The position numbers were made by a program, and so were the translations under genes. Below, piece by piece: positions 1 to 8,513 of a stretch of DNA of 64,000 nucleotides (positions within the stretch are counted from its first letter, which is position 1; each line of letters opens with the position of its first letter). This DNA comes from Candidatus Bathyarchaeia archaeon (GTDB taxonomy: Archaea > Thermoproteota > Bathyarchaeia > Bathyarchaeales > Bathyarchaeaceae): contig DATETJ010000012.1 in the NCBI GenBank assembly GCA_035283685.1, positions 23,446 to 87,445 of the forward strand, read 5' to 3'. Under the pieces are notes generated by a model that saw nothing but the letters and a program-made list of their open reading frames with translations, was not told the origin of the DNA and ran no database searches.

Positions 1-723
1 CCTACTCAAAGTAATATCGACAGATGTGTCCGGCATGTCTGCAAACGATGTTGATGTTGTCGAATCAGAACCAGTGCTGTACGTGGAATTGAATGGAATT
101 GCCCCCGCAGCAAGTTTCATGTTAGTAACAGCGAAATCAGCTATCTTAACTGTGGTCACGGCACCGTTGGCTATCTTGACCTCGCTGATTGAACCATTAG
201 CCAAGTCTGCCGTTACTAGAGTCCCGTCAAGTATCTTGGCTGAAGTCACTGCACCGTCAGCCAATTTGATTGTCACAATTGCGTTATTTGCAATGTCGTT
301 TGCAGTTACATTTCCATCTGCTATTTTCGCTGTTGTGACGGAGCTGTTTGCCAGCTTGACGGTTATTATAGCGCTGTCTGCAAGTTTGGCTGTTGTGACC
401 GAGCCGTTCGCTATCTTGCCAGTTATGATAGCTCCATCTTGGATTTTCAGGCTTATTAAAGAGCCGTCGGCTATGTCTGTGGCGGTTATAGTTCCGTCTA
501 GAATTTTTGCTGACGTTACAGTACCGTCATCCAGTTTAGTGGTTATTATTGCTCCGTCCGATATTTTTTCTGAAGCAATTGCATCGTCACTTATGTTACT
601 TGTGCCCAGCGGTGGAAAGATGCTGGGCGAAACATAAACTAACGCTAATGTCGTAATCAACGATAGAATCCACGTTAAGACGATTATTGGAACTGTCTTT
701 TTGGAAATCATTCCTTCACTCAT
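1..723 (-). CDS. Membrane-anchored decapeptide-repeat surface protein (3' end outside window)
   Basis: The minus frame is open from an ATG at 723 to the window edge (241 codons, no stop seen). An SD (GGAGGTG) lies 6 nt upstream of the ATG, and a TATA-like GTTTTAAATG lies near 772-782. The N-terminus has a hydrophobic segment (residues about 11-32), so it is an uncleaved anchor or signal. Residues about 45-204 are 16 tandem ten-residue units such as SDGAIITTKL, DDGTVTSAKI, ANGSVTTAKL. A Ser/Thr-rich stretch follows. Such xDGxITxAKI repeats are known from phage tail and cell-surface fibres and probably form a beta-solenoid. An exposed filament or adhesin is inferred; no enzymatic motif is visible. 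Confidence 0.8.
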   Translation of the reverse strand, partial: MSEGMISKKTVPIIVLTWILSLITTLALVYVSPSIFPPLGTSNISDDAIASEKISDGAIITTKLDDGTVTSAKILDGTITATDIADGSLISLKIQDGAIITGKIANGSVTTAKLADSAIITVKLANSSVTTAKIADGNVTANDIANNAIVTIKLADGAVTSAKILDGTLVTADLANGSISEVKIANGAVTTVKIADFAVTNMKLAAGAIPFNSTYSTGSDSTTSTSFADMPDTSVDITLSR

Positions 724-890
724 TCACTCTTCACCTCCTACCGACTCACGGCTACGTGATTAAGACGGTTCATTTAAAACGCTAATGCATATGGTACAAT
801 ATCTCTTCTAGATATGTGGCAAGGTTAGAAACGACGGAGAAGGGCTACGCCCACTTTTTGAAAAAGAAGCGAACGGTAAGTTTTGTACTT

Positions 891-1226
891 CTAGCCAAAG
901 AGCGCGCCTAAGCCTTCGATTGCTGCCTCTTCTTTCTTCTTTTCTTCTTCCTCTTTCTTTTTCTTGTCCTCTGCTGAGGCTGCTGGTTTGGCTTCCGCTC
1001 CCTGTGCTAGTGCAGTTGTGGCTGGTCCGGCAATCGGTGCGAAGGTTGCTGCTTGCTTCAGGGCTTCTTCTATGTTGACTTCGGCTAGCGAAGCGATCAA
1101 GGCTTTGATTCTCACTGGATCCGCTGTTAAGCCCGCTGCTGCTAGTACTTGGGTTAAGCTGCCTTCATCGATTTGCTTGCCTGCCTTATGCAGTAGGATG
1201 GCAGCGTGGACGTATTCCATACTCAT
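891..1226 (-). CDS. rpl12: Ribosomal protein P1/L12 (stalk)
   Basis: 111-residue acidic stalk protein that recruits translation factors to the large subunit. The N-terminal helical dimerisation domain begins MSMEYVHAAILLHKAG. An Ala-rich hinge follows, then a Lys/Glu-rich linker and the diagnostic C-terminal GLGALFG. It is the last gene of a minus-strand operon, 39 nt after rpl10. A T-rich stretch just downstream on the minus strand (about 855-875) may terminate the operon. Confidence 0.97.
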   Translation of the reverse strand: MSMEYVHAAILLHKAGKQIDEGSLTQVLAAAGLTADPVRIKALIASLAEVNIEEALKQAATFAPIAGPATTALAQGAEAKPAASAEDKKKKEEEEKKKEEAAIEGLGALFG

Positions 1227-1265
1227 TTGTTTTTCACCTCTCCCTCAATTACAGCTTCTTGCTTT

Positions 1266-2156
1266 TCAACCTTTCTGAGTTGACGGCTCTGATGATGGTT
1301 TCTCTTCTGCCTTGGGCAGTTTGGCGTTCAAAGCCGATGCCTCTGCGTGAGCCTTTCTTAACAGGTCGCCGATGGTTTCCTTTGTGAGTACACCCGCGTT
1401 TATGGCCAAGTTGAAGGCTCTTCGATGGGCTGTCTGCAGTAACAGTGACATGGTTTCGAGTGTGGGATAAGCCGCGTTCAAGGATAGATTCAACGCGCGT
1501 GATGCGGCTTCGATGAGGCTTTTTCTGAATCCGTCGACATCTATGTGCAACTGCTCATCAGTTATTATGAATCCGTCTTCGTAAACCGCCTTCAGGTTGA
1601 GCCCGACCTCAACGGGTTTGATGCCCAATTTTGAAAGCACGCCGGCCAAGCGAGCGTCGATTAGGTCGCCTTTCTTAGCCACCATGGTGTCTTTATTTAT
1701 CCACACGCTGCCCGCCTCGATACGTGTAGGCAAGCCAACTGCACCTAGCTGACTTATCACAGGACCAGGCGGTTGGCCTGTGTTGCCCGCTGGAACAAGC
1801 ACATCTATGGCGGCTACGTCTCCAGCCTTCGCTGTGGTCCTAACTCTGCCTTTCTCTAGGAGAAGTGACAGTTTGAAAGGATTGAGGTTGGTGAACAGAA
1901 AAATATTGGAACCACTTAGCATCGGCTCGAGCTTTTCCAATCCAGGCTTGCTTTTTGATTCGGCGACTGCTCGCCTCATCAACGTGTTCTTGATCACGCG
2001 AACGTGGGCCATGTCTTGTAGTTTCTTTTTCATTTCCTGTAATTGCGCTGCTCGCACTTTTTGCAGGTTGGCTATTCCCAAAGCCTTGTACTCTGTTAGC
2101 AGTTTTCTGATTTCCTCGACCTGAGCGGCCTTCTGCACTACAATTTGCTTGGACAT
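1266..2156 (-). CDS. rpl10: Ribosomal protein P0/uL10
   Basis: 296 residues. It binds 23S rRNA and anchors L12 dimers. The N-terminal rRNA-binding domain contains HVRVIKNTLMRRA, followed by the archaeal insertion domain (about 110-185) and the L12-binding helices (about 230-280). The protein ends in EEKPSSEPSTQKG. The acidic tail with GLGALFG/GLSALFG found in many archaeal and eukaryotic P0 proteins is absent. It lies 12 nt downstream of rpl1. Confidence 0.96.
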   Translation of the reverse strand: MSKQIVVQKAAQVEEIRKLLTEYKALGIANLQKVRAAQLQEMKKKLQDMAHVRVIKNTLMRRAVAESKSKPGLEKLEPMLSGSNIFLFTNLNPFKLSLLLEKGRVRTTAKAGDVAAIDVLVPAGNTGQPPGPVISQLGAVGLPTRIEAGSVWINKDTMVAKKGDLIDARLAGVLSKLGIKPVEVGLNLKAVYEDGFIITDEQLHIDVDGFRKSLIEAASRALNLSLNAAYPTLETMSLLLQTAHRRAFNLAINAGVLTKETIGDLLRKAHAEASALNAKLPKAEEKPSSEPSTQKG

Positions 2157-2168
2157 GGCCTCTTCCGC

Positions 2169-2819
2169 CTAGATCTTCAGTCGGACAGGTGGACCCATGG
2201 CTGTTTTCACGACAATTGACCTGATGTTTCTTAGTCCACGTTTCAATTTGCCTTCAAGCCGTCTGATCACGGCTTCAATGTTCTGCGCAATATGCTCGTC
2301 TGGCATATCTTCTGTGCCAATGCGACACTGTAGAACTGGTTGACTGCGCAGACGAACCTGCACAATCTTGCGTTGTTTTTCAATTGCGCCAACTATATCG
2401 ACATTGGGCGGCACAGGGGTCGGCATACGTCCCTTAGGGCCTAAAACCGCGCCTAAGACTCGACCAACCGTGGGCATTAAGGGCGCTTCGGAGATGAAAT
2501 ACTCGTATTCATTGACCAAGGTTTTTTGCCTTTTTTTGTCGCCAACCAGTGCTTCTAGATCAGCTCGTTCTATGACGAGGTCGGCGCCAGCTCTTTTCGC
2601 TTTCAGGGCCAATTCGCCTGAGGCTATGACACACACTTTGCTTTGCTTGCCAACTGGATATGGCAGTTCAACGGATTCCTGAATCTTGCTCTCAGGCTTC
2701 TTCATATCGATGTCCCGCAGGTTAATGATCAATTCTACTGACTGTGTAAACTTCCTTTTCTCAGTCTTGCTCTTGGCTTCTCTGACCGATTCAAGAATCG
2801 ACTTGCTGTCCAATGACAT
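2169..2819 (-). CDS. rpl1: Ribosomal protein uL1
   Basis: 216 residues, the normal archaeal length. It forms the L1 stalk that guides E-site tRNA release. The family signature region around GAVLGPKGRMPTPVPPN is intact. Starts at ATG 2819 (MSLDSKSILESV). In some archaea L1 represses its own operon by binding a 23S-like mRNA site; the 71-nt gap upstream of this gene (2820-2890) is where such a site could lie, but none was demonstrated. Confidence 0.97.
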   Translation of the reverse strand: MSLDSKSILESVREAKSKTEKRKFTQSVELIINLRDIDMKKPESKIQESVELPYPVGKQSKVCVIASGELALKAKRAGADLVIERADLEALVGDKKRQKTLVNEYEYFISEAPLMPTVGRVLGAVLGPKGRMPTPVPPNVDIVGAIEKQRKIVQVRLRSQPVLQCRIGTEDMPDEHIAQNIEAVIRRLEGKLKRGLRNIRSIVVKTAMGPPVRLKI

Positions 2820-2890
2820 CGTCGAAAGCCTCGTGCCTTCAAACCGTATGGAACCCAGTCATAAAAATCTTGCTATGTCAACTAGAAGCG

Positions 2891-3385
2891 CTAGGCTTCT
2901 TTTGCAAGCATGGAGTCGTATTTTCCGTCGTCGATTTCTCCTTGAACTTCCTTGGGATCCTTGCCTTCGACCGTTACGCCCATGCTGACGCAGGTGCCCA
3001 AAACTTCCTTTGCCGCTTTCTTCACGTTAGGCGCTAGGAGCTCAATACGTTTCATTTTTGCGATTTTCACGACTTGTTCCATGCTTAAGTTGCCTATTTT
3101 CTGGGCTTTTGGCGATCCTGAGCCCTTCTCAACTTTCAACTCGCTTACGATTAATGCTGATGCAGTGGGTGTGCCAACGGTTACTTCGAACTCTTTGGTC
3201 TCAGGGTCAACGATGACTTTGACCGGCACTTTCATGCCGGCATAATCTTTGGTGACCTCGTTGATTCTGTTCACTATAGCGAGAACATTGACGCCTAATG
3301 GTCCTAACGCAGGTCCAAGCGGTGGTCCAGCGGTTGCCTGTCCACCTGCGACCAGAGCCTCTACAACTTTCTTGGTTTCGCTCAA
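2891..3385 (-). CDS. rpl11: Ribosomal protein uL11
   Basis: 164 residues. Binds the GTPase-associated centre of 23S rRNA. The N-terminal region shows [20 protein letters not shown], the conserved Pro-rich segment. The C-terminal RNA-binding domain includes [19 protein letters not shown]. The start overlaps the spt5 stop by 4 nt (ATGA), which indicates translational coupling. Confidence 0.97.
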   Translation of the reverse strand: MSETKKVVEALVAGGQATAGPPLGPALGPLGVNVLAIVNRINEVTKDYAGMKVPVKVIVDPETKEFEVTVGTPTASALIVSELKVEKGSGSPKAQKIGNLSMEQVVKIAKMKRIELLAPNVKKAAKEVLGTCVSMGVTVEGKDPKEVQGEIDDGKYDSMLAKEA

Positions 3386-3876
3386 TGCTGCGTCACTTCT
3401 CCTTCTTTCTTTGCTCTCTCAACCAACCGCACATAGTCAGCGTGAACTGTAATTGGCAAGGTGAACGTTGCCTCAAGCAATTCAAGAGTCACTTCTTCCT
3501 TAGTCTTGTCTATCCGGGTGATTTTGGCTCGCATGCCCTTGAACGGACCACCAACAATCTCTACAACATCGTCTGTGCCTAACTCCTCAATAATAGGCTT
3601 GCTCACTATGTAGCGTTCCACCTCAGAGAATGTTATCAAACCGGGCACTCTTGACCGCACATGTTTAACGCCTGCAATGACTTGCTCCACAAAGTGCGGA
3701 CCTTGGGCTTCAACAAAAACGTAGCCCTTCATCATTTCCGGCACAAGCACCGCCTTAATCGGCAGTTTGGTGGTCTCCACCCTTGAGGCAATCATGTCTG
3801 CAACGTTTTTCTCCTGTCCAGCCGTTGTACGAACGGCAAAGACTGATGTAGGCGCTTTCTGCGTTTCCCCAGCCAT
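3382..3876 (-). CDS. spt5: Transcription elongation factor Spt5 (NusG family)
   Basis: 164 residues with an NGN domain ([19 protein letters not shown]) and a KOW domain ([17 protein letters not shown]). It clamps RNA polymerase together with Spt4. The reading frame continues upstream to 3996, but those 40 codons overlap secE and do not resemble the family. The ATG at 3876 (MAGETQKAP), 14 nt after secE, is the probable start. Confidence 0.95.
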   Translation of the reverse strand: MAGETQKAPTSVFAVRTTAGQEKNVADMIASRVETTKLPIKAVLVPEMMKGYVFVEAQGPHFVEQVIAGVKHVRSRVPGLITFSEVERYIVSKPIIEELGTDDVVEIVGGPFKGMRAKITRIDKTKEEVTLELLEATFTLPITVHADYVRLVERAKKEGEVTQH

Positions 3877-3890
3877 TATGCGTGAACCCT

Positions 3891-4070
3891 CTAGTAATTG
3901 CTCCACACCTGAAGCGTTGCCGAAAGAAACTTGATGATGAAGCCCACAACGCCTATTACAGCAATGCCCAAAATACAGATTTTTATCGACAGCCACAGCT
4001 CATCCCTGCCTGGCTTCTTGGCCAGTTTCATCATTTTTGCGGCCGAACTGAAGAAGGATCTGAGACCCAA
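3891..4070 (-). CDS. secE: Protein translocase subunit SecE/Sec61-gamma
   Basis: A 59-residue protein read from the minus strand. It starts at TTG 4070 (MGLRSFFSSAAKMMKLAKKP), with an in-frame TGA 6 nt upstream. An amphipathic N-terminal half with PGRDELWLSIK is followed by one membrane helix (LGIAVIGVVGFIIKFL). This matches archaeal SecE in size and layout. It stabilises SecY in the translocon. The secE-spt5-rpl11 order is typical of archaea. It is very short and has a non-ATG start, so it is easily missed. Confidence 0.93.
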   Translation of the reverse strand: MGLRSFFSSAAKMMKLAKKPGRDELWLSIKICILGIAVIGVVGFIIKFLSATLQVWSNY

Positions 4071-4100
4071 CGTTGCTCAACCGTCAAACAACAAATAGAA

Positions 4101-4114
4101 TCTAATATTAAAGC
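4101..4114 (-). promoter_or_regulatory. TATA region of the secE-ribosomal stalk operon
   Basis: Read on the minus strand, CTTTAATATTAG lies about 30-40 nt upstream of the secE TTG codon, the usual archaeal spacing for a short 5' leader. No strong SD precedes the TTG, which fits an almost leaderless message. Confidence 0.5.
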
Positions 4115-4278
4115 CTTCTCAACCACAGATCTCAGAGAACTAGATTGTAGAATCAAGAAAAGTGTTAACTCTCTCATCCACCAATCACTGCAGCTTCATG
4201 AATCAAGGTGTCAGTGTCACCAAGCGATGTCAAACACAAACACCGGCGTAAAAGTCCAGCCTCGACCTGATCATTCAA

Positions 4279-4290
4279 GCTTTAATACTA
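4279..4290 (+). promoter_or_regulatory. TATA region of DNA ligase gene
   Basis: GCTTTAATACTA on the plus strand lies about 45-55 nt before the ligase ATG. Together with the secE TATA box it makes this a divergent intergenic promoter region (4071-4334). No other gene is visible there. Confidence 0.45.
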
Positions 4291-4334
4291 AACCAGAATC
4301 ACTGATTTACTCGCTTGAGAAGCGTGCCCCATTG

Positions 4335-6116
4335 ATGAAATATTCATTCATGGCCGATGCCTACAAAAAAATCGAATCAACAACAAAACGGTTGGAGATG
4401 ACCGATTACCTCGTTGATTTTCTCATGAAAACGCCACCAAACATAATCGACAAAGTGGCCTACCTAACACAGGGCAAACTGTACCCAGACTTCGTCGGCA
4501 TCGAAATAGGCGTAGCGGAAAAACTCGCTATACGTGCCATAGCGAAAGCCACAGGCATCGGCGAAACCACAATCGAACTAGACGTGAAAAAAACCGGTGA
4601 CCTCGGCGCCACAGCCCAAACATTCCTAGAAAAAAGAAAACAACAAACCTTCTTCACTCAACAGTTGACAGTCGAAAAAGTCTACGACACCCTAGACAAA
4701 ATGGCGCGAGCAACAGGCCCAGGCTCAATGGACATGAAGATCAACCTGCTCGCAGCCTTACTTACTGACGCCACACCAAAGGAAGCAAAATACCTTATCC
4801 GCACTGTCACAGGCGAACTCCGCCTAGGCATAGCCGACATGACGGTCTTAGACGCTTTAGCGATAGCATATGGAGGCGGAAAAGATGCTCGAGCCGAAAT
4901 AGAACGCGCCTACAACATTAGCAGCGATTTGGGCAGAGTAGCCAAAACAGTGGCTGAAAAAGGAATAGAAGGAATAACAAACTTCACAGTTAGCATAGGC
5001 GAGCCCATACGACCCATGCTCGCCGAACGACTAGGCGACCCCGATGAAATCCTAGCCAAACTAGGTGGAAAATGCATAGCCGAATACAAGTACGACGGCG
5101 AACGTGTTCAAGCACACAAAAACGACACCTTGATTATTCTATTCTCACGGCGGCTAGAGAACATAACTGAGCAGTATCCGGACGCCGTTGAACTGATTAG
5201 CAAACACGTTAAAGCAAAACAAGCCATAATCGAAGCCGAAATCGTAGCCATCGACCCAGACACAGGCGAGATGAGACCCTTTCAAGAACTAATGCACCGG
5301 CGTCGCAAATACGGCATACAACAGGTCATGCAAGAATACCCAATCTCACTACACATCTTCGACACGTTATACGTTGACGGAAAAGACCTGACACAAGAAC
5401 CCTACCCACGCCGACACAAAGTGCTACAAAAAATAATTGAGAAAAGCGACCGCGTCCGACCCGCCGAATACCTAATCACCAACAATGCTGGCGAACTCGA
5501 GAAATTCTTCGAGGAAGCCATCCAAAACGGCTGCGAAGGCGTAATATGCAAGTCACTGACCCAAGACTCCGTATACCAAGCTGGCGCTAGAGGCTGGCTC
5601 TGGATAAAATACAAACGCGACTACAAAAGCGAAATGACAGACGCCGTCGATCTAGTCGTAGTCGGCGCCTTCCATGGAAGAGGCAAACGAGGCGGAACCT
5701 ACGGCGCCCTGCTCCTAGCCGCCTACGACCCAGAAGAAGACGAATTCGAAACCGTAACCAAATGCGGCACAGGATTCACAGATGAAGACTTGTCCAACCT
5801 GCCAAAAATGCTGGAGAAACACAGGCTGCCACACAAAAGCCCAAGAGTCAACTCCGCACTTGAAGCCGACGTTTGGTTTGAACCTAAAGCCGTCATTGAA
5901 GTCATTGGCGCCGAGATTACGCTCAGCCCTATTCATACTGCGGCTATGGACAAGATAAGAAAAGCAAGCGGTCTGGCAATTCGGTTTCCACGGTTCACAG
6001 GAAGCTACCGGCTAGACAAATCGGCTGAGGATGCCACTACAACCGATGAGATCGTTAAGATGTACCAGAGTCAGCTAAAGAAAGTTACAGAGCAACCTTC
6101 GGAACCCAGCGTCTAA
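4335..6116 (+). CDS. lig: ATP-dependent DNA ligase
   Basis: 593 residues, the usual archaeal size. It seals nicks in replication and repair. N-terminal DNA-binding domain (1-220), adenylation domain with motif I KYDGER (AMP-accepting Lys about 252), then an OB fold. Other ligase motifs include EAEIVAID, EGVICKS and WIKYKRDY. The frame is open back to 3882, but family members start at MKYSFMADAYKKIE, so ATG 4335 is chosen. Its stop overlaps the convergent gene's stop by 4 nt. Confidence 0.96.
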   Translation: MKYSFMADAYKKIESTTKRLEMTDYLVDFLMKTPPNIIDKVAYLTQGKLYPDFVGIEIGVAEKLAIRAIAKATGIGETTIELDVKKTGDLGATAQTFLEKRKQQTFFTQQLTVEKVYDTLDKMARATGPGSMDMKINLLAALLTDATPKEAKYLIRTVTGELRLGIADMTVLDALAIAYGGGKDARAEIERAYNISSDLGRVAKTVAEKGIEGITNFTVSIGEPIRPMLAERLGDPDEILAKLGGKCIAEYKYDGERVQAHKNDTLIILFSRRLENITEQYPDAVELISKHVKAKQAIIEAEIVAIDPDTGEMRPFQELMHRRRKYGIQQVMQEYPISLHIFDTLYVDGKDLTQEPYPRRHKVLQKIIEKSDRVRPAEYLITNNAGELEKFFEEAIQNGCEGVICKSLTQDSVYQAGARGWLWIKYKRDYKSEMTDAVDLVVVGAFHGRGKRGGTYGALLLAAYDPEEDEFETVTKCGTGFTDEDLSNLPKMLEKHRLPHKSPRVNSALEADVWFEPKAVIEVIGAEITLSPIHTAAMDKIRKASGLAIRFPRFTGSYRLDKSAEDATTTDEIVKMYQSQLKKVTEQPSEPSV

Positions 6117-6451
6117 CGAGCTACTGAGCCCTTCAACTCTTTCAACCGTTTAGAAACAAGAAAGTAAAGACGGTCTCGAAGGGCGTTTCCAACGACTTTC
6201 TGAACTCTCAAGTTCCTTATTTCTTCAGCGAGTCTGCTGTCGCCCAAGGTCTGAGCAATCCATTTTTCAAAATCTTCGCGAAAGAGATGAAACTCCAAGG
6301 ACTTGATATCCATATCCTTGATCTTCTGAAGAAACTCGTCCAAAGAAGCCGCGCTTTGACCGGTGTAGTTGCCGATGGAAGTGAAGAAGTAAAAGGCTTC
6401 CTCCCGCATCACGCTCCTTAACACTCGAGAAGATGAAGCCATCACGTACAA
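6113..6451 (-). CDS. DUF5752-like small protein
   Basis: 112 residues, helical. It contains REEAFYFFTSIGNYTGQ and FHLFREDFEKWI, a pattern I associate with the uncharacterised DUF5752 family of archaeal proteins; this assignment is from memory and moderate. No membrane segment or catalytic motif. The start could be M1 or M4 (MASSSRVLRS). Convergent with the ligase gene. Function unknown. Confidence 0.7.
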   Translation of the reverse strand: MYVMASSSRVLRSVMREEAFYFFTSIGNYTGQSAASLDEFLQKIKDMDIKSLEFHLFREDFEKWIAQTLGDSRLAEEIRNLRVQKVVGNALRDRLYFLVSKRLKELKGSVAR

Positions 6452-6502
6452 ACCCTTCTAGGTTTCTGAACGAAAAAATATTGCCCGTTCTTTTCTTATA
6501 AG

Positions 6503-7009
6503 CTATTCCTTCGATTTTGGCAACTTCCGTTCGAAACTGATACTGAACCGCTCTTCCTTGAACTTCTTGGTGACGATCGCAGTTCTGATTCTCAGCACGC
6601 CTGGAAGAGGAGCAATGGACCGAGCTATAAATGAATGTAATTCAGCTTGATCCTTTGCAGCAACTTTGGCGATGATCACAAGTTCCTCAGAAAACGAAGT
6701 TGCTACTTCAAGCACTTGATCAAACCTAGTCATTTTCTTGGCAATATTCTCAGTTTCCTTTGGATCAGAGGTGATGATCATATGGGCCATTATCAGTGGT
6801 ATGCCAATTCTCTCGGTGTCAACCATAGCCTCGTACTTCGTTATGAAGCCGCCTTGCTTCATCTTCTGAATCCGGTCGTAAACAGTTGAGTGCGCCACAC
6901 TGAGTTTGCTGCCAATCTCGCTATAAGTCTGCTTCGCATTTCCCTGCAAAAGCCTAAGAATCTGCCTATCCAAGTCGTCTATGGCAAAGTCTTGACCTTT
7001 TGACTTCAT
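6503..7009 (-). CDS. Lrp/AsnC family transcriptional regulator
   Basis: 168 residues. The N-terminal helix-turn-helix (about 9-60: LDRQILRLLQGNAKQTYSEI, then STVYDRIQKM) is followed by a RAM/AsnC ligand domain (about 70-155) with the beta-alpha-beta-beta-alpha-beta pattern. Such proteins are homo-oligomeric regulators, often of amino-acid metabolism and of themselves. The upstream region carries TGTCGGA repeats and an inverted repeat (see 7050-7128) suited to autoregulation. The ligand cannot be told from sequence. Confidence 0.93.
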   Translation of the reverse strand: MKSKGQDFAIDDLDRQILRLLQGNAKQTYSEIGSKLSVAHSTVYDRIQKMKQGGFITKYEAMVDTERIGIPLIMAHMIITSDPKETENIAKKMTRFDQVLEVATSFSEELVIIAKVAAKDQAELHSFIARSIAPLPGVLRIRTAIVTKKFKEERFSISFERKLPKSKE

Positions 7010-7049
7010 TAGGACAAGCCCTGACGTTATCTCCTGATTGGATTGAACC

Positions 7050-7128
7050 GCGATTTATCCTTTGTTGTCGGAAAAATGTTGAGATTTGATGACTTCTCCG
7101 TAAAATCTCCAAATCTAAGCCTGTCGGA
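7050..7128 (-). promoter_or_regulatory. Promoter and operator-like repeats upstream of lrp
   Basis: On the minus strand a TATA-like AAAGGATAAATCG (7050-7062) precedes the regulator by about 45 nt. Upstream of it lie two TGTCGGA words (7066-7072 and 7122-7128, plus-strand reading) and a perfect inverted repeat GAGATTT...AAATCTC (7081-7087 and 7103-7109). The arrangement suits a dimeric regulator binding upstream of its own promoter. No protein contact can be shown from sequence. Confidence 0.4.
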
Positions 7129-7262
7129 AATTCTCCGTAAGAGGCTCCTTTCTTCTGCATTTTTTCAAAAATCGATCACTGTACCGAATGAATTGCGCCC
7201 AAAGTGTCGAATAGGCTTAAATTTTTCGAATAGAAGTTTGTTCTAGAACAATTGTTTCAAAG

Positions 7263-7736
7263 GTGAAGTCATTGGGAGTTCCTCGGCTCTGGGATCTGAT
7301 CCGATCCTTCAAGCAAGAATGTGAGTCGCAGGGCTGGAAGACTTCACAAAATGAGGATTGGATTCATTCGGACAACCAATATCACAATTTCCTCTGGACA
7401 CGAACCATTCATCCATCCACGTTCAGGAGAATAGCAAAGACATCCAAATGCGCCATGCGAGAAGGCATCGATTATCACGTGGTCGATATTGCGTACACGG
7501 CTTGGCTATTCTCCGAGTCACCACCAGAGGAATTGTGGAAAATGATCACCGAGGATCGGAACTTGGCTGAGAAGGTTGCGGTTTACGATTTGAGCCGCTT
7601 GCACTCGGGTGAACCAGTTTGCTTAAGGTTGAATTCAACAAAAAGCAAGGTTTTCAACGAATTTGAGAGCTTCTTACAGAGAAAGCTCGGCGCCAAGTTC
7701 AAAACGCCCAAAGACATCGTGACAGCTCAAATCTGA
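7263..7736 (+). CDS. Hypothetical protein, 157 residues
   Basis: Not recognised. Soluble, mixed alpha/beta, rich in Trp and charged residues, with no Cys pairs or membrane segments. Starts at GTG 7263. A TATA-like GCTTAAATTTTT about 40 nt upstream and the absence of a usable SD suggest a leaderless transcript. Codon use resembles its neighbours. Confidence 0.6.
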   Translation: MKSLGVPRLWDLIRSFKQECESQGWKTSQNEDWIHSDNQYHNFLWTRTIHPSTFRRIAKTSKCAMREGIDYHVVDIAYTAWLFSESPPEELWKMITEDRNLAEKVAVYDLSRLHSGEPVCLRLNSTKSKVFNEFESFLQRKLGAKFKTPKDIVTAQI

Positions 7737-7879
7737 AAATCCGTCCGACCGACAAACCTATGCCCTTTCACATAATGTCAACCTTATCATCAAGACTTCG
7801 TTTTATCACAGCGTTAGTCTATGGTCTGACCTAACGCAGATAAGCAACACATTCACTAAAGAGAATCTGGTGACCAGCG

Positions 7880-8506
7880 TTGACCGTGGGAGCAAAAGAC
7901 TCAGACGAAGACAAAATGCGGAAAATGGCTGAACTGCGAACCACGCTAGAGAAACGAGCCAGTGAGCTACAAGCTGAACTGGAGCAGCTCAAGACACTTA
8001 TGGACTTCGTCAATTTGACGCTGATTGAAAGAGGGTTCAAGAAACCAGAGATCAGACCCATCGCTCCAGCTCCTGTTGCCGGAGAACCAGTTTCACCAAG
8101 CGCACCTGCGCCGAAACCAATCACAACTACTCCGCCCCTCGGAGAGCAAACACCAGCAATACCAATCAAAACAGTCGCAGGCGATCTACTTGCAGAATTG
8201 TACACAGACGACGAGAACATGCGCGTAGTTCTTGCAAAGGACAAGCAGTTCACCGCTGACACTCCGCCTTTCACCGCCTTCCTAGTCCAGCGTGTACTAG
8301 CAAAGATGCAGGAAAAAGACCGCGAGGCCGCAAGCGTTGGCGAAATGCCACCGGAGAAAATTCTTTCCTACGAAATAACCAAAGATGGTGACATAATCCG
8401 CGAGATTAACATAGCAAACATTGGCCCAGACAGATCCAGGGAACTCAAATCATCAATACGCTGGACTTTGGAGAAGATGCATGAAAAAATGAAGGCAGCA
8501 CCGTAA
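7880..8506 (+). CDS. Hypothetical coiled-coil protein, 208 residues
   Basis: Residues about 10-55 form a predicted coiled coil (KMAELRTTLEKRASELQAEL). A Pro-rich linker (about 60-98) follows, then a folded C-terminal domain (about 100-205) containing FTAFLVQRVLAKMQEKDRE. The start is TTG 7880 or GTG 7886; neither has a clear SD. Family not identified. The layout suggests a scaffold or adaptor, which is only an inference. Confidence 0.65.
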   Translation: MTVGAKDSDEDKMRKMAELRTTLEKRASELQAELEQLKTLMDFVNLTLIERGFKKPEIRPIAPAPVAGEPVSPSAPAPKPITTTPPLGEQTPAIPIKTVAGDLLAELYTDDENMRVVLAKDKQFTADTPPFTAFLVQRVLAKMQEKDREAASVGEMPPEKILSYEITKDGDIIREINIANIGPDRSRELKSSIRWTLEKMHEKMKAAP

Positions 8507-8513
8507 GAGTGAC

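Noticed and set aside
26..637. 203-codon plus-strand frame with repeats
   Set aside because: It is the mirror of the 30-nt periodic minus-strand gene, which has a start, SD, anchor and recognisable decapeptides.
3882..4334. Extended N-terminus of the ligase
   Set aside because: The extra 151 codons run antisense through secE and lack ligase similarity; TATA at 4279 and the family start favour ATG 4335.
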